From: Paludibacteraceae bacterium
GTDB lineage: Bacteria > Bacteroidota > Bacteroidia > Bacteroidales > Paludibacteraceae
Assembly: GCA_024399575.1 (NCBI GenBank)
Contig: JAKSNT010000016.1
Span: forward strand, 1 to 33,505
Direction of reading: 5' to 3'
DNA: 33,505 nt
The notes beneath the pieces were generated by a model, which worked only from the letters and a program-made list of their open reading frames with translations, searched no databases and was not told the origin of the DNA. This document shows positions 8,404 through 15,872 of the stretch, piece by piece; positions within the stretch are counted from its first letter, which is position 1, and every line of letters begins with the position of its first letter. The translations under genes and the position numbers were made by a program.

Positions 8404-9243
8404 ATGAAAAAGACTATCTTTACTATTATTGCCATGTGCCTCTCTCTGACGTTTGTCATTGCGCAGGAGGATGTCGAAATCTCGTGGCAGCAGCGTGAAG
8501 CCAAGGTTCGTGAAATGTTCTCGGAAATCGACGAGATGACCGACAACGACCAGATTACACGTATGGCTGATTCAATCCAGCGTGAAATGATTGAGATTCT
8601 CATGTACGAGGATTTCCCATTTGACTATGAGTTCGACCTTCTGCCCAATGTGGGTTGTGTGGTTTCAGATGACGGTCTCCTCTACATGTACTCGTGGAAT
8701 GTGCCATTGAAGGACCAGAACAACACGTCGCAATTCTATGCTCTCTGTTTCAACAAGTCGTTTGGCGTGACGTACGTTCTCGCTCAGGGTATTCCGTACG
8801 TTCCTGCAGAAAAAGGCAATATTGAGGAGAGTGCCTGGTATGGCGCAATGTATTATAAAATATCACCTGTCCAGTTCAAGGACAACACAGTTTATCTCCT
8901 TCTCGGCTATGCGCCTATCGACGATAACCGTCAGTACAAGATTATTGATGTAATGACTGTCAAGAAGAACGGCATACGTTTCGGTGCAAATATGTTCCAA
9001 AAGGCAGATGGCAAGAAATTCTCTCGTATTGTGTTCCAGTATGCCCGCAACGTCCAGATGTCGCTCGAATACAACCTCAAGAAACGTCGCATCGACTACG
9101 ACAACCTCTCTCCTATGGGTACTGACGAAAACGGCAATACACTCTATGGCCCAGACATGTCCGTATCATGTTTCAAGTTCAAGAAAGGCATGTTTGTTCA
9201 GCAGGACAATGTAGATGCTCGAAATCCAAAGAAGAAGAAATAA
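8404..9243 (+). CDS. Secreted protein of unknown function
   Basis: A 279-residue protein I do not recognise. The start at 8404 is chosen because it gives a clean signal peptide (MKKTIFTIIAMCLSLTFVIAQ, cleavage near the final Ala-Gln) and sits at a natural distance from the promoter at 8345-8376; an in-frame upstream ATG at 8374 overlaps the -7 element and is unlikely. Residues 22-75 are acidic and helical in character. The rest is mixed, with many aromatic residues and beta-like stretches such as VGCVVSDDGLLYMYSWNV, which suggests a compact periplasmic or outer-membrane-associated domain. The C-terminus is very basic (NPKKKK). Its last 29 nt overlap the comEC start, so the two are probably co-transcribed, but no functional link is known to me. 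Confidence 0.8.
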   Translation: MKKTIFTIIAMCLSLTFVIAQEDVEISWQQREAKVREMFSEIDEMTDNDQITRMADSIQREMIEILMYEDFPFDYEFDLLPNVGCVVSDDGLLYMYSWNVPLKDQNNTSQFYALCFNKSFGVTYVLAQGIPYVPAEKGNIEESAWYGAMYYKISPVQFKDNTVYLLLGYAPIDDNRQYKIIDVMTVKKNGIRFGANMFQKADGKKFSRIVFQYARNVQMSLEYNLKKRRIDYDNLSPMGTDENGNTLYGPDMSVSCFKFKKGMFVQQDNVDARNPKKKK

Positions 9244-10657
9244 ATATCCGCTTTTATGCGTGGCTGAAGGAACAATCTTTTTCAGGTTGTTCCTTTTTCT
9301 TGTTACGGGCATACTTGTGCCTGTCAACTGTCGTTCACTGGCAATTGTCGTTGTCCCTTTGCTGATGATGGTTTTCGCTTTCTTCAGGCGTTATCACCGT
9401 CTCATGTCAGTCTCGGTAGCTCTGTTCCTGTTCGCTGTCGGTATATATACCTCTTCTCGTCCTGTCCCTCATTTGCCCCCTTCTGGCGATTATACTCTCC
9501 GTGTCCTGACATCGCCCAAGCCTGTTCGTGATCATTACACTTGCGAAGCGGAAATCACCGATCTTGCGTCACGTCCAGTCATATTGCTGCATGTCGCTGA
9601 TGATTCGCTGATTTGCTCTTCATATCTTCATGTCAGCCATTTGAAACCATATATGACACGTCATGCTGACTATGCACTGTATCTCGAGCGGCATCGCATT
9701 TCGGGAATTGCGTATGTGGCTTCTGGGCAGATTCGGCAACTTGACCATACTCCTGCACTTTCATACAGACTGCGTCAGAAGGTAATAGGTTATTACCGCT
9801 GTTGCGGCATTGACGGTGAACGGCTTGCCGTTCTCTCTGCCTTGACTCTCGGCGAGAGGTCTCTGTTGACTGAACGTACGAATGCCGCTTTCCGTACTGC
9901 TGGTGTTGCTCATGTGCTTGTAGTCAGCGGCATGCATGTGGGGTTTCTTTTCCTGTTGGTGCTGCTTGCCTACCGGCATAGCCGTTACAAGATGCAGGTG
10001 GTGTTGATAGGCATGGCTCTTATATGGTTCTATGCATGGTTCACTGGCTTTTCAGTCTCTGTACGCCGGGCTGCCTTCATGTTCACCGTCATGCTTCTTG
10101 CCCGCTCGTCGGGAGGTGAGTATAACCCGATAGGGTCACTTTTCCTTTCGGCATTCATCATAGTGCTGTTCAATCCGATGGCTATATATGATGCAAGTTT
10201 CCAGATGAGTTATATGGCTGTGTTGTCCATCTTGCTTTTCATGCCGTTGTTCCGTGTGTCTGGCAGGAATATAGTGTTGCAGAATGTGGCTCTGACCATC
10301 TCGGCACAGATATTGCTCACACCGCTGATAATCTATCTTTTCGGTAACTTCCCAGTGTGGTTCATGCTTTCCAATCTCTTCATTGCCCTGCTTGTTCCGC
10401 TGGTGTTCATTCTTGCGCCTGTGGCTTTCCTGCCGTTCTGTTCATGGACGCTGTGGATGATGTGTGGCATAGTGTCGTTCATATCTGCTTTTCCGTGGTC
10501 GCAACTGCAGGTTTCTATCTCGTTTAGGATGCTTATCGTGTCGTACGTTCTGCTCTTTCTGCTCTACGACCTCATAGCTTCACGTGCTTCGGCACGTTCA
10601 GTCATCGTGTTTCTCGTAGCCGTAATCCTCTCGTCGCTTATGCTTGCCTTTGCGTGA
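9215..10657 (+). CDS. comEC: ComEC/Rec2-family membrane protein, short form
   Basis: A 480-residue polytopic membrane protein of the channel family that moves single-stranded DNA across the inner membrane in transformable bacteria. The N-terminus starts with hydrophobic segments (about 19-65) followed by a soluble beta-rich part (about 80-170), as in the DUF4131 domain. The competence signature follows: GERSLLTERTNAAFRTAGVAHVL and VVSGMHVGFLF around residues 210-245, then about eight further helices. It ends shortly after the last helices, so the C-terminal metallo-beta-lactamase-like domain of Bacillus-type ComEC is absent; shorter forms are common in Bacteroidetes. The start overlaps the preceding gene by 29 nt, which suggests translational coupling. 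Whether the organism is transformable cannot be seen here. Confidence 0.9.
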   Translation: MLEIQRRRNKYPLLCVAEGTIFFRLFLFLVTGILVPVNCRSLAIVVVPLLMMVFAFFRRYHRLMSVSVALFLFAVGIYTSSRPVPHLPPSGDYTLRVLTSPKPVRDHYTCEAEITDLASRPVILLHVADDSLICSSYLHVSHLKPYMTRHADYALYLERHRISGIAYVASGQIRQLDHTPALSYRLRQKVIGYYRCCGIDGERLAVLSALTLGERSLLTERTNAAFRTAGVAHVLVVSGMHVGFLFLLVLLAYRHSRYKMQVVLIGMALIWFYAWFTGFSVSVRRAAFMFTVMLLARSSGGEYNPIGSLFLSAFIIVLFNPMAIYDASFQMSYMAVLSILLFMPLFRVSGRNIVLQNVALTISAQILLTPLIIYLFGNFPVWFMLSNLFIALLVPLVFILAPVAFLPFCSWTLWMMCGIVSFISAFPWSQLQVSISFRMLIVSYVLLFLLYDLIASRASARSVIVFLVAVILSSLMLAFA

Positions 10658-10689
10658 CGGCAGCCTGAAAAATAAATTTTCCGTTTTCC

Positions 10690-10720
10690 TTTGTGGTTTC
10701 GTGAATATTCCGTACCTTTG
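10690..10720 (+). promoter_or_regulatory. Promoter of the thiamin-salvage operon
   Basis: TTTG at 10690-10693 is followed after 19 nt by TACCTTTG at 10713-10720, again the Bacteroidetes consensus. The expected transcript start is just a few nt before the TPP riboswitch, so the leader consists of little more than the riboswitch. Confidence 0.87.
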
Positions 10721-10732
10721 CACCGTAAATAA

Positions 10733-10812
10733 TTAGGGGTGCCTTGACCATTTGCGGCCGGCTGAGAACAAACCCTCTGAACCTGATTTGTTTAATTACA
10801 ACGTAGGAAAAT
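10733..10812 (+). promoter_or_regulatory. TPP riboswitch (thi-box)
   Basis: The conserved landmarks occur in order: GGGGTGCC, then GGCTGAGA, ACCCTCTGAACCTGAT and finally AACGTAGGA. The 3' closing strand of the aptamer ends within a few nt of the thiM start codon at 10814. There is no space for a separate terminator hairpin, so thiamin pyrophosphate binding most likely hides the translation start. This is inference from geometry. The downstream genes are all expected thiamin-salvage functions except the methyltransferase. Confidence 0.95.
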
Positions 10813-10813
10813 T

Positions 10814-11581
10814 ATGGTACTTTCTGACGCTACAAAGAGCGATTGCGCTCTTATCCGCACTACTGCACCAATAGTGCTTAACATTACGAATTATGTTGCA
10901 ATGAATGTCAGCGCCAATGCGCTGCTTGCAATAGGGGCTTCGCCGCTGATGTCGTTCTTCCCTGACGAGATGGACGAGTTGGTGGCGATTTCGCAATCAG
11001 CATGTATTAATATAGGCTGTCTTGACAATCAGCAGGTTGAAGCTATGAAGAGGGCTGTACGTGCACTGAAATCAAAAGGCAAGCCGTATGTTCTCGACCC
11101 TGTCGGAGTTGGAGCTTCGCATGTCAGGATGGCGGTCTGCCGTGAACTTATTTCGGCATATCCGCCTGCTGTCATCCGTGGTAATGCCTCCGAGATTGTA
11201 GCACTTGCCGGTGGCTCATCGTCGTCGTGCGGTGTTGATTCTACTATCTCGTCGGACGACGCATTGCTGCTCTCCTCTGCCAAGTCGCTTGCCTTCTCAA
11301 TAGGGGCAGTTGTCTCTGTTTCGGGTGCTACTGATGTGATTGTCGCCGCAGATGGTTTAGCGACATCTCTCAGTGGCGGTTCGCCCCTTATGCCGCGAAT
11401 CACTGCAATGGGTTGTACAGCCTCTGCTATTACAGCTGCTTTCGTGGCTGTGAACACCGACCATTTTTGTGCAGCTGTGGATGCTGCTTCGGTTATGAAA
11501 TATGCTGCATCGCGTGTTCGTGACGCACGAGGGACGGCATCTTTCCAGACTTCATTCATCGACGAACTTTCAAATATATGA
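10814..11581 (+). CDS. thiM: Hydroxyethylthiazole kinase
   Basis: A 255-residue ribokinase-fold enzyme that phosphorylates 4-methyl-5-(2-hydroxyethyl)thiazole so that it can be joined to the pyrimidine half of thiamin. Seen: LNITNYVAMNVSANALLAIGASP near residues 22-44 (substrate site), DPVGVGAS at 95-102, GNASEI at 123-128, and the catalytic-loop GCTAS at 200-204 with C201 in the place of the family's active-site Cys. Length is normal. It is the first gene under the TPP riboswitch and overlaps the next gene by 4 nt (ATGA). Confidence 0.95.
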   Translation: MVLSDATKSDCALIRTTAPIVLNITNYVAMNVSANALLAIGASPLMSFFPDEMDELVAISQSACINIGCLDNQQVEAMKRAVRALKSKGKPYVLDPVGVGASHVRMAVCRELISAYPPAVIRGNASEIVALAGGSSSSCGVDSTISSDDALLLSSAKSLAFSIGAVVSVSGATDVIVAADGLATSLSGGSPLMPRITAMGCTASAITAAFVAVNTDHFCAAVDAASVMKYAASRVRDARGTASFQTSFIDELSNI

Positions 11582-12285
11582 GCAGGCATATGTGTAAGTT
11601 TGATTCCTATGCATCGCTCTACGATGAATGGTTTGTCCGTAATCGTGTGGTTTTCGAGACTGAACTGAAACTTGTTGATGCGGTGCTTCGTAACGCTGGA
11701 CGTGTTCTTACTGTAGGTTGTGGCACAGCTCTTTTCGAGAGTATGCTGTGCCACAAAGTTGATTTCGTAAAGTGTATCGAACCATCCGAGCCTATGGCTG
11801 ACATAGCTCGAAAGCGCGGATTTGAGGTTGAGATTGCTACTGCCGAGGATGCTCATTATGGGTCGTTGCTTTACGATACAGTTCTTTTCAATGGTTGTCC
11901 TTGCTATATGACTGATTTCGGCGAAGCTCTCCGTCATGCTTACGAGTCACTCTGTCCAGGTGGTAGGGTAGTGGCAGTCGATGTTCCGAAGGAGAGTCCG
12001 TTTGGTTGCCTTTACAATCTCGCTATGACACTTGGCACATGGCAGCATCCATTGATAGTTGATGTCGCTCCTGTGGATCCTTATCCCATCGAGCTTGTGC
12101 GTCAAGCGGTATGGCGTACCAATGACGAACTCAGCCGCGAGATTGAAGGTGCAGGTTTCTCGGAACTTGAATACATGGAGACACTGACCGCTTCCCCTTG
12201 CTATGCCCATCTTGTTGTGGAAGAGCCTCAAAAGGGATATACGCATGGCTCATACGTTGCAATAACAGGATATAAAAAAATATGA
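11578..12285 (+). CDS. Class I SAM-dependent methyltransferase in the thiamin-salvage operon
   Basis: A 235-residue Rossmann-fold methyltransferase. Motif I is VLTVGCGTALFE (about residues 43-54), an acidic residue follows in CIEPSEPM, and motif-IV-like YDTVLFNGCPCYM and the PGGRVVAVDVP strand come later. The substrate is unknown. The gene overlaps thiM by 4 nt upstream and tenA by 4 nt downstream, so it is translated in step with salvage enzymes and is under the same TPP riboswitch. This makes a role in thiamin metabolism or detoxification of a thiamin-related compound plausible but unproven. It is not one of the standard thiamin biosynthesis enzymes. Confidence 0.9.
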   Translation: MSRHMCKFDSYASLYDEWFVRNRVVFETELKLVDAVLRNAGRVLTVGCGTALFESMLCHKVDFVKCIEPSEPMADIARKRGFEVEIATAEDAHYGSLLYDTVLFNGCPCYMTDFGEALRHAYESLCPGGRVVAVDVPKESPFGCLYNLAMTLGTWQHPLIVDVAPVDPYPIELVRQAVWRTNDELSREIEGAGFSELEYMETLTASPCYAHLVVEEPQKGYTHGSYVAITGYKKI

Positions 12286-12950
12286 TACCATATATGCCAT
12301 CATGCAAAACCAAACTAAGTAAACTGAACGATGAGATGCTTGTCAGTTTCATGAAACATCCATTCTTGAAGGAAATGGCATTAGGTACGCTTTCGCACGA
12401 AAGTTTCGAATGTTATCTTGTGCAGGATGAGATGTATCTCGACCTTTATGCCGGTTATCTGAGAAATATCAGTTTGCGATTGAGTGATAGTATCGAAAAA
12501 GCCTTTGTTCGCTCGTTTGCCGAACGGGGAGTTGAAGCCGAGCGAACTCTTCATGCACATTTAATGCGGCTGCTTGACGGACGGCAGAAACACTTGCCGC
12601 TTTGCGATGAACTCTGTTCATATGACAAATTCATACGATTGTATATCAATAGAGAGTCTGTGGCATTTGCTTTTGCTGCCGTCTTGCCATGTACGTGGTT
12701 ATACAACCTTGTGGGTCAATCCTTGCTACGCGTATCTGCGCTCAATGGCAATTTCTATCGTGAATGGATTATGGCATATTCCGATGAGCAATATGACGCT
12801 GATGTCAACTGTTTTGTCGATATAGCTCTGCGCTATATCGAGTCTGACGACATAGATTCGTGTGTTGATATCTACCGCCGTTCGGCAATTCATGATTTGT
12901 CTTTATTTGATTATGCATATAAAAATAACAAAAAGAATGAAAATACATAA
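12282..12950 (+). CDS. tenA: Thiaminase II / aminopyrimidine aminohydrolase, TenA family
   Basis: A 222-residue all-helical protein. TenA hydrolyses amino-HMP from degraded thiamin to HMP, which ThiD then phosphorylates. Seen: HPFLKEMALGTLSHESFECYLVQDEMYL (residues 26-53, with D49 as the pyrimidine-binding Asp), and PCTWLY with the catalytic Cys at 137. The second catalytic residue of the family, a Glu near the C-terminus in a pattern like YExxFWDxAY, is replaced here by Asp (H204-D205 before LFDYAY). The first residues (MIPYMPSC) could also start at the second Met. The gene overlaps the methyltransferase gene by 4 nt and thiD by 14 nt. Confidence 0.92.
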   Translation: MIPYMPSCKTKLSKLNDEMLVSFMKHPFLKEMALGTLSHESFECYLVQDEMYLDLYAGYLRNISLRLSDSIEKAFVRSFAERGVEAERTLHAHLMRLLDGRQKHLPLCDELCSYDKFIRLYINRESVAFAFAAVLPCTWLYNLVGQSLLRVSALNGNFYREWIMAYSDEQYDADVNCFVDIALRYIESDDIDSCVDIYRRSAIHDLSLFDYAYKNNKKNENT

Positions 12951-13758
12951 GGTACTTACCATTGCAGGTTCCGACTCAGGTGGCGGTGCCGGCATTCAGG
13001 CCGATATCAAGGCCATTTCTGCCACAGGGTCGTATGCTGCTTCTGCCGTTACTGCCGTTACTGTGCAGAACACACTTGGAGTTCATGGAGTCTTCCCTGT
13101 GCCTGTAGATGTCATCACAGGTCAGATTGATGCTGTTCTTTCAGATATAGGTGCTGATGCAGTGAAGATTGGCATGCTTCACTCCTCGGAGGTCGTTGTG
13201 GCTGTTGCTGAGGCATTGCAGCGTTCATCTGTCCGCAATGTTGTACTTGACCCTGTGATGGTCTCAACTTCCGGTCATCGCCTCATCGAGGAGTCAGCCG
13301 TACATACCTTGAAGGAGTCGCTTGTTCCACTTGCACGTGTCATTACGCCCAATATACCTGAGGCTGAGATACTCGTCGGACATCCCATCATCAGACAGGA
13401 TGATCTCCCGGAGGTGGCACGCGAACTCTCGTTGGGCGGACGTGTATCTGTGTTTCTGAAGGCTGGTCATCTGACCGATGACGTGCTGACGGATATATTC
13501 TACAATGCCGAGACAGACGAGACTCTTGCTCTTTCGTCCGAGCGTCTGCATACACGCAATACTCATGGCACTGGCTGCACGCTTTCTTCTGCTTTCGCAT
13601 CGTTTCTCGCTCAGGGCTGTACGCTAAACGAAGCGGCGTATAAGGCGAAGAATTATATTTTCGAGGCAATACGTCGTGGTGCAAACCTTGAATTTGGTTC
13701 TGGTCATGGACCTGTATGCCATTTCAGCAACATGGTGTGCGGGTTAGAGGGACAATGA
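12937..13758 (+). CDS. thiD: Hydroxymethylpyrimidine/phosphomethylpyrimidine kinase
   Basis: A 273-residue ribokinase-family enzyme that phosphorylates HMP and HMP-phosphate. The start at 12937 gives the usual N-terminus (MKIHKVLTIAGSDSGGGAGIQAD); the longer frame upstream lies inside tenA and is not used. Other motifs: DPVMVSTSGHRL, TPNIPEAEIL, and the anion-hole motif GTGCTLSSAFA. It overlaps tenA by 14 nt and closes the operon. Together with ThiM and TenA it supplies both thiamin halves by salvage; thiamin-phosphate synthase (ThiE) is not in the window and must be elsewhere. Confidence 0.95.
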   Translation: MKIHKVLTIAGSDSGGGAGIQADIKAISATGSYAASAVTAVTVQNTLGVHGVFPVPVDVITGQIDAVLSDIGADAVKIGMLHSSEVVVAVAEALQRSSVRNVVLDPVMVSTSGHRLIEESAVHTLKESLVPLARVITPNIPEAEILVGHPIIRQDDLPEVARELSLGGRVSVFLKAGHLTDDVLTDIFYNAETDETLALSSERLHTRNTHGTGCTLSSAFASFLAQGCTLNEAAYKAKNYIFEAIRRGANLEFGSGHGPVCHFSNMVCGLEGQ

Positions 13759-13809
13759 TGTAACAAACTTATTACAGAAGAAGAGAAAACATTGATTTAT
13801 GTCAAGAAG

Positions 13810-13842
13810 GAATCAGGCATGACAATGAAACAATCCTGATTC
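13810..13842 (+). terminator. Hairpin after thiD, possible terminator
   Basis: GAATCAGG (13810-13817) and CCTGATTC (13835-13842) form a perfect 8-bp inverted repeat with a 17-nt loop, 52 nt after thiD. A second small inverted repeat (CCTGC 13846-13850, GCAGG 13870-13874) follows. Neither is followed by a good T-run, so a terminator role is only likely from position. Confidence 0.35.
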
Positions 13843-13933
13843 TTACCTGCTTGGCCGGTTGCTGCTAATGCAGGTTTAATGGAAATAAATAAACATGAGA
13901 TTACCCAAATAATCGTATGCAACATGGACTAAT

Positions 13934-15757
13934 ATGAAAATGAGTATGAAAAAAAGGATATTTGATTGCGTGTTGAAACACAAGGTAGATGATCAGCAAA
14001 TACGTTCGGGCGAGGTGGTAGTCCGCTCAATGCTATCTACACAGGTGGCATGTGTGCTCAATTACCTTGCTCCGCAACTTGCGATTTTTCTGAACAGTAT
14101 GATGGTGTCGCAGTTCCTTGGCGTGGACAGTTTCAAGGCAACGGCTGCTTTCAATCCAATAGCAGGCATGATAATGATGCTGATAAACCTATGCAACCTC
14201 GGTCCAAGTCTGCAGACTGGAACAGCATACGGGAAACTTGACTTTAACTCTGCCAACAAACTGCTCACCTTTTCTACGGTGTCTTCTGTCTTGGTTGCTG
14301 TCATTCCTGCAATTGTCATATTGACGTTCAGAAGTGGAATAGCCGGAATGATGACCTCTGACCCAGTAGTCTTGGGTAACCTGTACTCCTATCTTGCCCC
14401 AATCGCCATATATTTCCTGTTTGATGCCACGGTATCTGTGATGAATGCCTATGTTACCGCAGCAGGACATGCCGACAAAGTGACAAGGGCTACATTTGTC
14501 TCAGTGTTCGTCAATATCATCTCTGTTTTCCTGCTGATAAAAGTGGCTCACCTTGGCGTTGAGTCTGTCGGAATTGCAATGTGCCTCTCGTCAGCCTCGA
14601 ACATTTTGGTGCTTTTGCCTGTTGCCTTCAGCAAGGAATTTCCATTCCATTTCGTCACTCCAACCTTGGAACTCTTCACCATATTCAGAAAGAATATCCT
14701 TCTGTGGACAAGCGTCATCTCATCTTCCATATCAAACGCAATTTTTCAGTTCCTTGTAAACATTCTCATATTGTATTTCCTTCCATTTGATGGCCTGTTC
14801 GTATGGGGTGTATGTCTGCAGGCTATTTCAATGCCTCTATGCTTCACGGCTGGAGTTGCAGATGCTTATATGTATGTTGATGCTTTCCTTCTCGGCGAAG
14901 GTGACAGTGTCGGAAGGTTTAGAATAGCAAAGGCATATTTCTTGGAAATATGTCTGATACTAATGTTGTTCGCAGTAGTCTATGTATGCTTTACCGATAA
15001 TATCGCCATGCTTTTCGGGGCAAAGAGCATTGAATTGATTCATTCTGTCAGGATGCCTCTGATGTGCGTAACCTGTTTCTTTGTAGTCCGAGATATCGCA
15101 ACTACTTTTGGTGTATTTTCCATTCAGCGCAAACCAATCATAAAAGTAGTGCAAGATGCCATTACCTGCTTGATTCCTCCGTTAATGATTATGGTTGCAG
15201 CCATTACCTTGGGAAATGGCAATCTTTGGTATGGATTTGTTGCAACATCTATATTATTCGTTGTATACGTTGTAGTAGTCAATGCTATATGCTGTCATAA
15301 GGACAGGAATATTGTTCCATACTTCCTGCTTGACAGATTCAGCGAGACAGTCAATCTTGACGTTTCAGTGAGTTATACACTTGAGAGTCTGGAGGAGAAT
15401 ATGGAGAGGATACGTCTGTTCCTGAGTGTATGCGAGGTGAGCGAAGACCTTTCAAAAAGGATTGAGATTTGCTGTGAGGAACTGATGAACAACATAATAG
15501 GAACAAAGAACAAGAAGGGTACATTTGACATGCGGCTTTCGGAAGGAAGTGACAACCTGTGTCTATTTGCAACTAATCTTGGGAAACCTGTATCACCTGC
15601 CATACCTAACAATCTGGTTGAAGAATATGTCGAAAACGGCAGAATTCCAGATGCCAAAGAGTTGAGCCTGTTCTATATCAAAAACTATTCGGATAAACAA
15701 GAGTATCACTACGTCCACGGAATGAACATCCTATATTTGCAGTTCGACAAGAAATGA
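13934..15757 (+). CDS. MATE-family transporter fused to a C-terminal GHKL/RsbW-like domain
   Basis: A 607-residue protein. Residues about 30-460 form a MATE-type (MOP superfamily) transporter with about 12 membrane helices, e.g. LAIFLNSMMVSQFLGVDSF in the first pair. A soluble domain follows from about 473 to 607. Its helix EICCEELMNN (511-520) matches the N-box of GHKL ATPases of the anti-sigma-factor kinase type, and the end YHYVHGMNILYLQF matches their last strand. However the ATP-contact Asp of the G1 box is Asn548 (TNLGKP) and the glycine-rich GxGL box reads ELSL, so ATP binding may be lost. The transported substrate is unknown. It is convergent with another MATE gene. Arg codons here are often AGA/AGG, unlike nrdJ. 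Confidence 0.85.
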   Translation: MKMSMKKRIFDCVLKHKVDDQQIRSGEVVVRSMLSTQVACVLNYLAPQLAIFLNSMMVSQFLGVDSFKATAAFNPIAGMIMMLINLCNLGPSLQTGTAYGKLDFNSANKLLTFSTVSSVLVAVIPAIVILTFRSGIAGMMTSDPVVLGNLYSYLAPIAIYFLFDATVSVMNAYVTAAGHADKVTRATFVSVFVNIISVFLLIKVAHLGVESVGIAMCLSSASNILVLLPVAFSKEFPFHFVTPTLELFTIFRKNILLWTSVISSSISNAIFQFLVNILILYFLPFDGLFVWGVCLQAISMPLCFTAGVADAYMYVDAFLLGEGDSVGRFRIAKAYFLEICLILMLFAVVYVCFTDNIAMLFGAKSIELIHSVRMPLMCVTCFFVVRDIATTFGVFSIQRKPIIKVVQDAITCLIPPLMIMVAAITLGNGNLWYGFVATSILFVVYVVVVNAICCHKDRNIVPYFLLDRFSETVNLDVSVSYTLESLEENMERIRLFLSVCEVSEDLSKRIEICCEELMNNIIGTKNKKGTFDMRLSEGSDNLCLFATNLGKPVSPAIPNNLVEEYVENGRIPDAKELSLFYIKNYSDKQEYHYVHGMNILYLQFDKK

Positions 15758-15794
15758 AATGCAATAACATTTCATTTTGACTTTATCACTTTTT

Positions 15795-15825
15795 TCTGAA
15801 TGCAATTATACAACTTTTATTCAGA
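15795..15825. terminator. Possible bidirectional hairpin between convergent MATE genes
   Basis: TCTGAAT (15795-15801) and ATTCAGA (15819-15825) form a 7-bp inverted repeat with a 17-nt loop between two convergent genes. On the minus strand it is followed by an A/T-rich run containing several A and no strong T tract. Position suggests termination for both genes, but the stem is AT-rich and short. Confidence 0.35.
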
Positions 15826-15872
15826 GAATCTTGTTTGATTTATAGAACTATCTAATGACTATTTTCTCCAAT

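Noticed and set aside
11029-11937. A 302-codon minus-strand frame across thiM and the methyltransferase gene
   Set aside because: Both plus-strand genes have clear catalytic motifs and translational coupling, while this frame has no recognisable domain.
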